Positions 21,541-34,674 of a DNA stretch of 64,000 nt are shown here, in pieces. Origin of the DNA: Marsupella aquatica (taxonomy: Eukaryota; Marchantiophyta); NCBI GenBank assembly GCA_973895155.1, contig OZ316896.1, forward strand, positions 2,604,001 to 2,668,000. The letters run 5' to 3'. A program made the position numbers and the translations under genes. Within the stretch, counting starts at the first letter, position 1. Every line of letters starts with the position of its first letter. A model generated the notes under the pieces. That model was not told the origin of the DNA, did not search any database, and was given only the letters and a program-made list of their open reading frames with translations.

Positions 21541-22942
21541 AACTTGGTCAGTGTCAAACTTTATCGATCGGATCGGTTGAGCATGATAAGTTCCGAGGGC
21601 AATGCACGATCTTACGTTTGTGGTATCATGGCAACAGAACTGTACAGTAGGTTGGACAAACTAGGCCAGTCTAAAAGAGGGAAGAGATTGTGCATTAGGC
21701 TCTCGTGAATGCTCAGATCCAAAAACTGAGTAGTACTATAGCGGGATTCATTCAGAAGTAGTCTTGTGCATCAAGACGCCGAAAGCCAGAGGTGACGACC
21801 CAAATAGAGAAGAAATTGTGAAAGTAGGTGCCGTCGTGGACATGTAATTCACATCCTTCGGCAATTCTAATAGAGATGGGTAAGTGGACCTTCAGACTGT
21901 ATAACATACAGTAGCGTCTCGTAGAGACGGGGGGCGGGAAGTGAAAGCCAAGTCGCTTCTCACCTGGAAGACGGATAGAGCATCATAAGTAGAAGTCACG
22001 ACTCCAATTTATGGAATTTGTTGCAGCTGCAAATTGCAAGTTAGTTGTCTTAAGAGTAGAGTTTGCCTTCCTTCTCCAACTGCTTGTGCAGGCGTCAATG
22101 CATCAGTTCCCTGTTTAATAATCTTCTGTAAAAACGAAGACCGATTGGGTGGCTCCAACGTATCAAAATTTCTCGCATGACGATTCGGGTCTGTCAATCC
22201 CACGTGACAAAAGTCTGGGTCAATGAATTGTGAGTCTGTCAATTCCTCGAGGGATCATCGCTGATTGCAATACAAATGCACGAAGTCCAGTCCGCTCCTT
22301 CAAAAACGTGGCAGAAACGCTTTGAAATGACAATAGAATTTCAAATTTCGTCCTTCACCCTTTATCTGTAGCACGTCGGATATCGTTTCACACCGTGATG
22401 TCAGAGCAAAGAACGTGAAGCATCAAAGTCTCGAGAGTGGGTAGAAAGAGAAACACCTCAAATCTGGGAAACTTGTAAGGTATCTACCATATTGAGGCAA
22501 TTGGGTGGACGTGGGATGCATGTTCCGAATGTAGGCAGAGAGCCATGTTTACTTTTCAACAGGTGCTGATGACATGTCTCTAAAATCTGGGAAACACGTG
22601 TTGTCTCTTGTAAAGGCTCTGGCTCTAGGAATCACCTCTTGCTTAGGATGGATGGCAGATCCCAGATTCTTAGTGTAGGCAGTGGGCGCTTTTCCTGCAC
22701 TTTACCACTACGTGGTTGCCAAACCTCAGCTGCACCTAGTGAAACGAACTCATTGGTGTGTTTGTTGTAGAGGGATGAATCACTTGGTGTCTCCGGGTAC
22801 TATTTGAGTTTGATGTTCCTCAGTGACTTTGGCAGTACCCAACTCTAGTCCATCAAGCAAACACATGCCAGACGACTCGAAAGCATCACATCAAAACGCT
22901 GGTACAGAATTCAGCAAGGCACGCAGGAAGCAAGCAACCAAT
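21541..22942. other. Intergenic region without recognisable genes
   Basis: Between the tandem duplication and the 3' end of ankyrin/PGG gene 1. AAATCTGGGAAAC occurs twice about 120 bases apart near 22460 and 22583, a faint duplication. No coding exon, RNA gene or element is recognised. Confidence 0.35.
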
Positions 22943-25817
22943 TCAGGGGCCAGCAGACGAAACGTAAAAAAATCGGTCATGGAAAATGCCTTTCTGTTGA
23001 GAACGGGGCCAGCAACTCTTCTCCACAGTACGCCACCAGGTAGGCCTTATTCTGTACAGCCTCCTCAAGAACCAGCCTAAGATGACAATGCAGAGCAAAA
23101 CTCCTACGATACAGGTGACTATCATGGTGAGCTGAAGATGGATGATAGGCGGAAGAGATGCAAACCCTGCTGCCGCAAATGCTCCGAGCACAAAAACCAC
23201 TGCAAACACTAGTAAAACTGATGTGAGAACCAAAGACCTTCTAACCACCCTTACCTCCTCTCCAATGAACACATCCAACATTGGTAGAACGCAACCTGCT
23301 CCTGCAATGACTGTAGCTATAGCACAGAAGAACGATAGACTATTACAAACCCAAAACACTCTCGTACTGATGTGCTGCTGCACTGACGCGTAGGTCTCGT
23401 AAGTCCCGGGAGCAGCCGCGGGATCTGTGACCTGAAATTCGTAGTAAGGTACGTAGCCCAGCGGAGGCTGTAGCCAGCCTGAAACAGCATTCCAAGAAAA
23501 TTTCATCAGATTAACAAGCTTCATAGCTGAGAGTTTTGCAACAATGATCTGTTTAAGGTATGACTGGAGTCTTCATGGCTGTCCATGGTGTCCAAACTTG
23601 TGGTAGAATTGAGCAAGGAGCGCATTGTTGTTCATGACCATGAACCTTACTATCTTCAAGTGAGTAGATTCAGGTTAATCTGGTATCAGATTAACTGACA
23701 TGGTTCTGTTTATTATATTATCCAGTTCACTTCAACTGCATTGTTGGGCTCTCCTCCGAGCACTTCTAAGAAATCTGCTTGCGGATTGACACAAATTGAT
23801 TTGTTCTCGGAGGTGGCTTTCGACTTGATCAAATTAATGTTTACTTTCACTCGCAGGAACGAGGCATTGAAAGACAATGATGAGCTATTGTGTGTTCTGA
23901 GATTTATGCCGACCATGCTCTAATTTGTCTGTTACTTGTTCCCGACAATTCTGATAGTTTCTTACAGCGCTCATTACAATGTAGTCCAACGAATATCGAC
24001 CTTGTGACCTGGACCATCCTTCCCTTGGCATTCAGGCAATTCATACTAACTCATTCATTATGCTTGCAATTCTGAAAGCTTGGCCTTTTTGACAACAACT
24101 CTTTATCCAGTCACAGTGAACAATTGAAGGATTAGGACAGCGCAGTCTGTAAACCGCAAGATAAGGGAGGTTATTGAAACTGGGACTGGAATTGCTATGA
24201 GTTGCGTGGAAAGAATCGTGTGATATTACCTGCGAATGTAACACTAGCGATGAGGGCAGCCCCGACCAGAATTGCATTTGCAGCATCCACGTAAACTTGC
24301 CGATCCCTGTAGAGTCTGTCCACGTAGTCCTTGACATCCGGTCGCTCAAGTAGTAACTTCTCGATGTCTTTCCTCTCGCTTTCGATCGAAATCTGGAGAG
24401 CGGTTCGGCTGTATTTGTCCTCCTCGTTGGCCCGCAGCGTAGGCTTGGAGATGAGCACTTTGACCACTGGTGTGTGCCCTCCTATGGCTGCGAAATGGAG
24501 CGGGGTCTGCTGATCACTGTCCTCCGCGTTGATGTCCATCGTCGGGATGGTCAGCACAACCTCCAGTAACCTGTCCAAGCCGGCGAAGGCGATTTCGTGT
24601 ATCAAAGTGACGCCATATTTGGGAGCTGTCCCCATGTGCAGATTGAGATTTTGGATTTCCCGCCGAATGGCGACCAACAAGATCTCTACCATCTCTTCCA
24701 ACCCTTTCTTGTTTAGGACAAGCCTGAGGAGCCTTCCGCATTGATCAAACTTGTCCCAGACTCTCTCGAGCAAAGTCAGGAGTAAGGTTCCGTTCTTTTT
24801 CAGGACGGCTATATCCAGAGCCGATTTGCGGTGGCTGTTTTCAAGAAGTAATTCGGTGAGGGGATGTTCCACAAGTGCAGACACAATCTGTGTGTGATTC
24901 CCGTCCACAGCATAGTGCAACGGGGTGACTTTGTTTCGGCCCTCGCTTAGCTGAGAGTAATGCTCCACGAGCTTAGGTCGCGGGAGTTGTTCCCAAGGAA
25001 CATTTTGCTGAATTCCTTTGATGATCTTGGTCAGTGTCTCTTGGTTGCCTCTCGTGGTCACAGCATTTGGATCGATGTCACGGCTCTCCAGGAGTAGTCT
25101 TACAATGTCTCCGTGACCTTTCCACGATGCCAAATGCAGAGGTGTGAATCCATCTCTATCTGCAGCGTTCACATCCATTAATCTGGAATTCAAGAGTTCT
25201 CTCACCACTCCCACTTGATTCTCCCAGGTAGCATAGTGTAATGGTGTCCGCTTAACGACGTCTTCAACGCCGATAACCGCACGCAAGTGCTCCCCGTCAT
25301 CCGACATCGATTGCACTGCACGAAATTGCGCTTCGAGAATAAGTCTAAGAATTCTCTCATGTCCGCTGCTCGCACAAATGTGCAGAACCGTAAAATTCTC
25401 TTCCGAAGTGGTCGCGTTTAAATCAATGGCCGGGTGGTCAACCAGCATCTCAACTACGTCAACGTGACCGTAGTGAGCGGCGAGATGCAAAGGAGTGATC
25501 CCTCCCTTGGCCTGCGCATTCACGTCTATGCCGTGGTCAGTGCATTCAAGTAGCATCTCCACAATCTTCGTAAATCCCTTCTTGCAAGCCATATGCAATG
25601 GAGTGCGCTGGATCTTATCCCGCGCATTGACATCGATCTCAGCATGCGCTAGTAAGAATTTCGTGATCTCTATGTGGTTCTTCTTCGCTGCGTGGTGGAG
25701 TGGAACCAACTGTGATCTGCCCCGTACGTTGACATCCAACCCAGGATCGGTCAGCAAGCTACGCACCCTTTCTAAATCCCCCAAGATGACCGCAGGGTAC
25801 AGCGGCGCGCTCGCCAT
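22943..25817 (-). CDS. Ankyrin-repeat protein with C-terminal PGG-type membrane domain, copy 1
   Basis: Exons 25817-24230 and 23478-22943 join in phase to 707 aa. From the N-terminus to about residue 480 there are roughly nine ankyrin repeats with repeated TPLHLAA, VNARD and DVNAADRDGFTPLHLASWKGH. A linker WEQLPRPKLVEHYSQL interrupts the array. After about residue 500 comes the ACD6-like/PGG region: DYVDRLYRDRQVYVDAANAILVGAALIASVTFAG, then GWLQPPLGY in place of a strict PGG, then three more hydrophobic segments (about 565-680). The family sits in membranes and acts in defence, salicylate or stress signalling. The role here is unknown. The start ATG at 25815-25817 is directly followed by an ankyrin repeat, with no signal peptide. 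A single intron contrasts with five in the paralogue at 59631-63394. Confidence 0.9.
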
Positions 25818-27360
25818 GATCGATCAATATGTTAGCTATTTTGAAAGAAACGAGGTAATGGGAATCCAATTGGTGCTCAAATTGACTGGAAAGCAAGATG
25901 GGAAGGAAGGATTTAAAATTGTTGGGAAGCCATCCGAACCGGCTCTTCAATTTGTTGCTCTGTCTACACTAGCTAGAGTCTACCTATCAGCGCATCTATC
26001 CACAACTAGTTAAAAAACATAATCGAAATACACCATAGGTGATGACAGGCAGGTCTCTGGCAGCGATAGTCTTGCAGTAATGAAGAAAGATCGTTCCCTG
26101 CACAGAGTGTCTGCTCAAGACGACGAATTACAAAATCCGCAATTTCCTAACTTCCGGAAGCGTTGAATTCAGTCGACTCATATCGAAAGTGTGCTTTCGA
26201 ATGGCATTATCTTATAACAATGAAAGTAACAATGGCGGACGGTTCAGAGAGTGGGGAGCTCAGTGAAAATGCAAGCTTGCTCCATATGACTAATCCTGGT
26301 ACCTCTGGAAGTAAAGCCTGCAGTCGACCGCATTTCAAGCAAATCTCAAAGTGAAGCGGAGCATACACGCAATGCCTCTCTTCCCCGCTCTCATCCCACA
26401 CACGTCGTCCCTCCACTTTCAAGCGGAGCAAATCGAACAATTCCTTCTAATCTGCAACTTACTCGCCTCGACGAACATCTTAAAGGAGATGGAAATGAAG
26501 CAGTCAAGGCTCCGCTCCCCCTCGCCACAAATACAAATTATGAATTGCTCCACAGAAGCACCTATTAAACGCAAACTCTTCGTCGGTCTGACTGGTTGCT
26601 TATCCACTCCACTAAGATGTTCAAGCTATGCAGAGAATTCGAAGCATACAATTCCAAGCAACTGCACGGGCGAACAGAAAACAGTCAGAGCACGAAGGAG
26701 AGGAAACGGAAGGAACCGGAGAATTCGGGCAAGGCAATTAATGAACACTTCCCAAGTCATCACATTATGTCACGTCATGGCAACGCATCTCACTGACGCA
26801 GCAGCAGAAGAGCAAATCCACCACTGACTCTTCCGCACAAGCAAGCAGGTCAAGGGAAGGTACAACACAATGGTATTGCTGTATGGTACTATCTGGGAGG
26901 TACTTCCAGCGGACCCTAATCTCGGAGGTATTTGCAGTGGAGACTGACCGCGGAGGGGGCCCGTTCTATTAGCTTGCCTCGCTCAACTTGGAAAATTGAG
27001 ATGGAGCCCACTTTCTCCATCCAATCACGCAGAGCAGCTCAAGTGACTGTGCATGCTTCATTTGTCCGACATCTCATTAATTGCGGTTTCCTCTGTTCCT
27101 TCTTCATGTCTGCACTGTTCGCCCACGACACAATGGGCACACACGGAGAATGAACGAATGACCGGTCCATTCTGGACAATTGAAAAGAAAAGATGATCAC
27201 TACCTCAGACGTATTCAGTTCGTCCCAGATTGATTGATTGATTGGAAAGTCCCGAAACCGAAGTCAGACTACTGTACAGGGCCACTGAAAATGTAGCCTC
27301 GTCGTGCTCTCTTATTCCCTCTGTTTTTTCTTCTCGGGATCTGTGAAGGGCGAATTGTTC
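25818..27360. other. 5' flank of ankyrin/PGG gene 1
   Basis: Upstream sequence of the minus-strand ankyrin gene, expected to hold its promoter. Open frames at 26163-26827 have no recognised domain and unremarkable composition. No RNA gene seen. Confidence 0.35.
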
Positions 27361-27365
27361 ATTCC

Positions 27366-27452
27366 ACGATCACCTCACCTCACTACACCTCACCTCACTA
27401 CACCTCCCCTCACTTCACTTCACCTCACCTCACCGTACCATACCACACCACA
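27366..27452. repeat. CACCT-rich simple repeat
   Basis: Irregular pentamer and decamer tandem words (CACCTCA, CTACACCTCA) over about 85 bases. One strand is almost all C, T and A. Confidence 0.85.
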
Positions 27453-28180
27453 TCATTAGGTCACACCAGCTCGGTTGCTTCTTCAACCACGCAAATGTGA
27501 GCAAATAGTTGGCCTTAAATCCAATTCGCACCCTTACAAGCGCGGACGATACATCGGTCTTCCCCGCGCACGAGCACTTGGCAAGTCACACATCCTAGGG
27601 CACATACTTAGCGACTAAGTTCACGTAGTAGCGAAGATTCAAGAGCTTCCTGAAAGATTGACTTGCTCTGGTTGAAGTTGTGGTGCATTCTCTCAAACTT
27701 GTTGACGTCGACACTTGTCCCTTAGGACAAAGTTCAATCCTGTAGCCAAAATTGTCCATCCAATTGCCGATTTCGATATGCCAATTGTTTCTTTAGCGAG
27801 ACTCTTCGTCGTGGGACTTAACAAACAGTGCATCACGACTCAGTGCTGGAAACTTTCGTGTAATGTTGTCGCGATTCCTGCCTGCAACGTCCTTTTCCCA
27901 ACAAGTACATTCGATTCAGTATCGAAATCGATCCGACCTGCCAAACAGCTAGCTGCTAGCTCCAATTGTTTTCATCAATTGAGGAATTCACAGCTCAGAA
28001 GCAGGATCTTGACCAGGGCATATTCTTTATAAGAGTTTAGTCGACTGAAAGGCATACAAGTAATGGAAAAAAATCCCAAAGGATGAATCTCTCTCGATAA
28101 TCAAGAATACATGATTGCTCCTCTAAATTGTGAAACAACATTGACGGAGAAGGATATTATCAGGATCTTTGAAAGGGTGA

Positions 28181-28660
28181 CCAACTTGCGATCTTCGATG
28201 TCTGAATTGCCATGATCGAGAATCACTTGCGGAGGGAAAATGAACCCGGGTGGCGACCAACTTGCGATCTTCGATGTTTGAATTGCCATGATCGAGCATC
28301 ACTTGTGGAGGGAAAGTGAAGCGCAGGTGGTGACCAACTTGCGATCTTCGACGTCTGGACTGCTATGATCGAGCATAACTTGCGTAGGGAAATTGAAGCC
28401 CGGGTCGTGACCAACTTGCGATCTTCGATCTCTGAATTGCCATTATCAAGCATCACTTGCGGAAATTGAAGCATGGGTGGAACTCCACGTTTGGGAAATC
28501 GTTGGAGATTGAGGCGCGGATGGAACTCCAGAAGATCACACAGATATACTTGCGATCTTCGATGTCTGAATTGCCATGATCAAGCATCACTTGCGGAAAC
28601 TGAAGCCTGGGTAGAACTCCACGTTTGGGAAATCGTTGGAAATTGAACTCCATGTTTGCC
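28181..28660. repeat. 76-78-bp minisatellite with a 134-bp higher-order unit
   Basis: CCAACTTGCGATCTTCGA starts at 28181, 28257, 28333 and 28411. A variant unit (ACTTGCGATCTTCGATGTCT at about 28548) lies 134 bases further. The same 134-base step separates two copies of AACTCCACGTTTGGGAAATC (28482 and 28616), so the last part repeats a longer composite unit. All copies are imperfect. Open frames through it are repeat translations. Confidence 0.85.
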
Positions 28661-28766
28661 AGAATATCACACAGATTTTTGCTCCACGATGGACCGCAGT
28701 TAAACCCCCCTTTCTGCTCACATAGTAAAAAATGTGGCAAGAAACGAGACAGTCTTCTTTCAAAAT

Positions 28767-28850
28767 TTGTAAGTCTTTTAGGTATCAGGAAACAAAAGCC
28801 CAGATAAAAATTGTAAGTCTTTTAGGTATCTAAGAAACAAAAGCCCAGAT
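28767..28850. repeat. 44-bp tandem duplication
   Basis: TTGTAAGTCTTTTAGGTATC begins at 28767 and 28811, each followed by GAAACAAAAGCCCAGAT with one small difference. Confidence 0.85.
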
Positions 28851-31800
28851 GGACCCAGACATTCTCCCTGCCCATTCCCATGGACTGGGTATAGGAACAA
28901 GTGCTTTTACAGGAAAAAGATTAAGGAACTGGTTGCGGGTGGTAGTTTACAACTTTGACTACCTTGGGGAGAAAGTAGTCAAGACGGTGATACTCAGCAA
29001 TGGCATGACGTCTTGACATCTTCAAGGATATCAAGTCGTCAAGTTACCGAGGAAATAGGCTTGATAATGTAATTGAAACTGGCTGCAAACGAGAAGGAGA
29101 CCGTTTACAGGTCATATTTCAGCTGAAAGTGTAAACAATATTATTTCAGTCAATCTAAATATTCTCAGCAAATCCATCCAAGCTTTGCCAGTCCATCTGG
29201 GCTTCAAGTAGAGGTACATTCTAGGAAATATCTTCCAAGAAGTTTCTAGGTGACACAGGAAAATAAAATTTCATTTTGGATATCCAAGGAGGTAGCACAT
29301 GTCAAAGAGCTTAAAAAAACAATCCCTTGTGAAGTGTGGACAGTGGAGTGATCTTTAGAGATTTATAACTCTCTCAATTAGTTGTGAAAAGTAGAGCTTT
29401 TAGATTAGAAAGATTCATCAAAGCCACTTTTGATGGTCCCAAGACGAGTCAATTCTGCTGGATACTAACTGAAATATCAAAGGTCTAACTCTGCTATTGA
29501 AAACTAATTGGAAACCAAAGGATATCAAGAGTGGTGTAGAAGGTGTCAGTCCATGGGGGTTGCATGGTTCACAGGCTTGGTCAATGGGAGCATCATTTCT
29601 GGAGGCTGCTGAAATTATCTAAATGAATGTAGGATGTTGGACTTAAACAGCCACTAGCCATATAAATGGGAGAAGTGTCCAATAGTTCTCCCTTTTTCCC
29701 TTCCCTCACATTCTTCTCCTCACCTGTTCCGTATTAGTCCACAAATTCAGGAAATGATACTATTTATGGTGAAACCTGGTTTTTGTCATGGCTAGTGGTG
29801 GATTAACCCCTTGTATCATCATTAACCACTATAATAAGTGATCTTGCCAATTCTAGCAAATGGTCTATTCATAAAAACCTACAAAGAATTGTTTGATCTT
29901 CCAAAAATAACCCCCCATGAGCCCTCCGCCTTGCTCCCCCAGGGTAAGCCTGCTGCAAAGAGCATGCACTCTACCTGCCAAGTAGTACTGTGGCAGAGCC
30001 TGTTGCAATGGGCTGTGTGCTGCACCTGCCTGTCCCAGATCATTGTGGTCTCACTTGGTGCAATCAATACATGATAGGGACATGGAAACAAGAGGGGAGG
30101 GGAAGTGAGGGGAGTGGAGGGGAAGGGAAGGGAAGGGAAAATGAGGAAAAGGTGAAAAGTGACAGCCAACCCTCGCCAGTCTTGCCCCTTCCTTGCCCGA
30201 GCCGTCTCTCTCGCTACCTCTTCCTCAAACGGCCACTGTCCATATAAATATTAGAAGCGCCAATCTGCAGTCAGTTCATTGTCTCACCTGCTGCCCAATG
30301 TAGCTATGTGACCCCACGCTCGGCTTGCCCCGCTAAGGCTTGCCAGGACCAGGCAGAGCTTCATGAGCCATGGCCATGGAACATGAATACTGAGACATCC
30401 TGGGATGTTGGGGGCGTGTCCTCTCTTAAGTACTTAAACCTGACTCGAAAGTACATCTTCTTCAAATTGCACACTCAGACCGGAGCCCTTCTTCCTACAG
30501 TAGATCCATGAACAAAATAACTATAGCCGTGAGCTGAGTTGAATACAGTACATTGCCAAATTACTTGTGGAACTTGGAAGGCTTTGTCACAGGACTCAAA
30601 ACAATAGTCAGGCAGGATGTCAGTGCCAAAATTGAAGCAATCCATGCTCTTGATCCCGCTCTCAATAACTTCAAACATCAAAACTGCGCTAGGATAGCTA
30701 ATTATGGCCTTTCCCAGCAGTCGTGTTTGATTTTGATTTTGTGTGGAGCCAACTAACTACTACATATAACTGCCCCATTATGAGAAGGATCATCTTCCCT
30801 AGGCCTTCACTCCTAGTAAAATCAATGAACCCCCTACAATTGTGACCCTATCCCTTTTACCCCTTGTTATATCCATATTTTTTACAAAACTTGCCTTGTT
30901 ACCAGTCAAATTAATTTGGGGACGTACCATTATTGAACTATTTGGAGTCATAAAGAGTTGCACATTGGAATAGATAGATAAGAGGACAAAGATTAAATGA
31001 AGGATTCTAAATGAAGTGAATTTTAAGGTATTTAGGACAATTTCATTGAAGACAAATAGGAGAACATTTATGGTATACTGAGGGTAATTCTTCATGCAAA
31101 ATGTTTCCCTTAGTACCTCTATATCTATACAATACATGTAACATTCCATATAATTCATACAAATTATCACTTTGTCTATAGTAGTTGAAAGATCTTAGGG
31201 TCCCTTGGTATTCCTCTACCTATAGTAGTTGTGGTGTTTCTTATCTTTGCTTGTTACTCTTCTATCTATAATAGCCAAAGGGTTTCTTAAGTTACATTGG
31301 TATTTAAATGTTAGAGTAGTTGACGAGTTTCTTTCTACTTGTCATTATTTCAAAATTATGTAAATTAAATAGAAAATTGAAACACAATATATACCAAAGA
31401 ACACTTATATATCAATCACAACTCACCCAAAGATTAATTTATTTCACCCGTATTTTACCCATTTCTTTGTTTACTTGAATTTTCAATTTTCATTGTTTTT
31501 ACAATTATAGGGTCTACCTGTTTTTTTTGTCTTGCCTCAAACACAAATAGTCAAATTTGGTTCTTCTTGCATAACTAATGGTTCTTGTTTGTGACAAATC
31601 ATGCTGATATGGCTACATGAGGATGGATACTTTTTTCGATTCCCTCAACTCGAGCTTATTCTTGGATTTTTGCAGCCTCTTTGTGAAGAAAACTAGTTTC
31701 TGCACCGATTCTAAGTGTTGAATCCAGATTAAGAAGTTGAATCTTCTCCTATTTTATTTTAATTGATAAGGATATCAGAAATGTCTGAAATCTTGGTACC

Positions 31801-31912
31801 AGATGGAATAGATATAGGAGATCACTTTGGAAAAGTTTTAGCTTCATCTGACCAGCCGTTAAGGAGTTATGAATTTTCTAAGGTACCAAAACTTAATTTG
31901 TTACTCTCTGCC
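28851..31912. other. Gene-poor region
   Basis: No coding exon, RNA gene or bounded element is recognised. A purine tract GGGGAGGGGAAGTGAGGGG with following GGAAGGGAAGGG lies near 30095-30140. Words CCATATAAAT occur near 29659 and 30240 after similar CACTAGC/CACTGTC text, suggesting an old duplication of a promoter-like or LTR-like segment. Confidence 0.35.
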
Positions 31913-32077
31913 GACGCTTTTGAAAGCGTCCAATAGTTTCAGGATGCCTCATGAAGCGTCCACCCCTGACGATGACGAAGACCTCGACGCTTTTGAAAGC
32001 GTCCGCATCCCCAACAAATGTAAGACACCGACTCTTCATGAAGCGTCCATTCAGATCCTGACGCTTTGCAAAGCGTC
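31913..32077. repeat. Cluster of 18-bp palindromes GACGCTTTNNAAAGCGTC with half-sites
   Basis: GACGCTTTTGAAAGCGTC occurs at 31913-31930 and 31986-32003, and the fully self-complementary GACGCTTTGCAAAGCGTC at 32060-32077. Half-sites TGAAGCGTC lie between them at 31952-31960 and 32039-32047, giving a full/half/full/half/full order. No gene is recognised within 7 kb. Such clusters may belong to a retroelement terminal repeat or be a binding-site array. Confidence 0.85.
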
Positions 32078-32109
32078 CACCTTTTTCTTCCCGACACTTA
32101 GAAAAGTTT

Positions 32110-34666
32110 AGGATTAGAGTGCATTTTCATCCAATAGCACTTTTGTCTAATTTCTTGGAAGTACTTAGACCACTCAGAAAAGCTTGAGATTTTTCTTGCT
32201 TGTAGACTGAAGGTAGTAGCTGCCACTATGTTAAAATCAGCATTTTTGGGTGTTACGAGTTAGGAATTAAAAATAGGCAAAGATAGTAAAATATTGTTTT
32301 CTGTCAAAAAAGCCTAATGACACTTAGTCATTTGCGCCCCCAAACTTAGTTTTTGTAGGAATCTACTATTAGAGTAATATTATATCCATCTTAGTTAGAC
32401 TTGAAAGAGTATAACCTTACCTACCACCATTATGTTAGGACCCTAAACCTATAAAGTCTTTTAGTGTCATTTCTTGCCTGGAGACCAAAAACATTATTCA
32501 ACAATAGAGGTTGCTGATTAATTGTTCCTCCTTCCATTGTAACAAGTCATTGAGAGTCAAGGTCTTGTATGGAAATAAAGCTTTGATTTTGAAGAGTGAT
32601 TAAATTCAAGACTCTTGTGTAGTGATTGAGTTTAATGATTAACTTCTAAGATTCAAATCCAGTTCACTGCTAGGCTTGCTCGCTGTGATGAGTTTCGCTA
32701 GCCAATTTGAGGATGAATGTTGTAATTGTGAGAAGCAAAATTCTATTTTCAAGGGAATTAGTACCGTTACTATGCACTGCAATAAACATTAGAATTTGAC
32801 TTAAGTTGTGTATCACATTTAATCGAATCATGTTGACGGCATCATAAGGCTTACTCTTTGCATTTGCAACCAGAAAGTTACTTTGGGTTTGGTGAGCAAA
32901 AGTCTTACATCCGACATTATTACAGATTGGAAAGGATGATTGGAGAGTGATTGGAAATTACCATTTTATATATAATAAGACCAGAATCCTTTCTGAAAGA
33001 GTGGCAATATTAAAATGATAATTAAATCATCTCAATCTAAGTTTACCTTCATCTATAACTCAGAAGTTTTATACTGGGTTTTGAGAGATTTGTTTATTTC
33101 TGTTAAGAGTAAGAGAAATAGAGAGCAAGAAGCTCTAAATTTCTCAAAAGGATAAAAACATTCAATCCATTCCAATTCTGTTCTTAAAGAGATCGATTCC
33201 TTGGTCTTTAAGTTAAAAGAGACACTTTTGATTCTTCCATCTATATACTACACTACACGTGCATCCAAGAATTTTGGAAGGGTCGTCCCATGGGGGTCTG
33301 TAGTTATTAGTTCAAAATGGATAAAACTTAGTCTTCAAGCGTTTGCACAGGCTTCACATATTAATTAACTAAGACTGGGGGCCAGGATCATCTTGAAAGA
33401 CAGATTGAAGTCAATTGTCTTCAATCATATACGAGATCATGTTTCCTGGGGAACTCGACAGCTAATCGAGTCTTAATTTATTCATGTTTGAAATTTTTCG
33501 GCATCCCATCCCTGCTTTCCACTACCATCAATTAACATGGCTCAACTCCGGGAGCTTCATGGAAGTGAGGGGGGCAAAATTGTTTGCATTACGAAGCTTC
33601 AGACAAGACCAAAAGACAAATTTTAGTAGTTTTGATCATCATGCCCAAAGAAGATTGTGGCACTGGGGTTGCCCTTGTTTTGAGGGATTTGGAAAGTTAG
33701 AAAGAATTCACGCAAGTAAGTCGTACCAGTGATCAGACATAACGGTTGTGAAGGAAAGTTTCCATTGCTGCAAACTTGTTCAAATGTATAGATATTTGAT
33801 GCACTGACAACTTTTGCACTCCCGATAATAAACTATTGAAACTTATTGGTTGCTTTTATTGGTACTGGATTGAAGTCGCAGTTTTCAGTGCACTATTGAT
33901 ACTGCGTGCATGCACAATTTCTGGGATAATTTTGCCTCTCCTTTGCTATCAGACAAAAAATCCCAAGGACAGGAAATATGGCTAAGCCTTGTGCTGTGCC
34001 AGTTGAACTAGACAAGCATGCACAAGAGCATGCATTTACGATCTTGGGTTTTGTTATACATTTCAATATATGGACTACAATGCATGGTCAAATGTCACTG
34101 TAGTCATTTGAAAATGTATTGTGTGTATGTCACAAGACAATTCTACAAATTCATTGAAAAGTTGAGAAGCCCAACCTGAACTCATTCATGAATGGACATG
34201 AAACACTCTTCATATGGAAACAGAGCCAGGACAAACCAACCTCTCAACTGGTGAATCAGTGCAAAACCAACTTGAATGAGTTGACCTTGGCTATGTTGGG
34301 CCCTTCAATGGGACCATGAATAGAAAACCAGAACAAGCAGCGACAATATGCCTTGCACCTAACCCGGACTTTTGAACATTTGTAGTGGAAAATTGGGGTG
34401 TTGTTGGTGCTTTCTGCCCTCAACCTACATTAAAATTGTTTCTTCATGTTCCTACCCTCCTTGCATTCCAAGTACAGCGATTGGATTGCAAATCTTGTGC
34501 AAGTGCACAGTTCTTTAAAAATTGTTGTCAGTCCTTCAATAGCAGTGATGTGATCATTACAAAAACGTTGAAGTCAGTTTGGCCATGGGGACACAAAAAA
34601 TGACCCGTTGGTAAGGGAAAAATACTAACAAAGATCAAGAACCCCTACAATTTCTGCCACTGTCTA
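32110..34666. other. Gene-poor AT-rich region
   Basis: Long AT-rich text with no exon-like open frame and no RNA gene. TGTTAGGACCCTAAACC at about 32434 could be an LTR start, but no matching end or partner was found. Confidence 0.3.
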
Positions 34667-34674
34667 GGCAATAT

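Noticed and set aside
25495-26013. Plus-strand open frame opposite the ankyrin gene
   Set aside because: Antisense shadow of the ankyrin-repeat exon; the minus-strand protein has clear repeats and phase-consistent splicing.
28181-28480. Regular repeats considered as a CRISPR-like array
   Set aside because: Whole 76-bp units are similar with no unique spacers, and the genome is eukaryotic.
28223-28740. Repeated open frames on the minus strand
   Set aside because: They are translations of the 76-78-bp minisatellite and shift frame between units.
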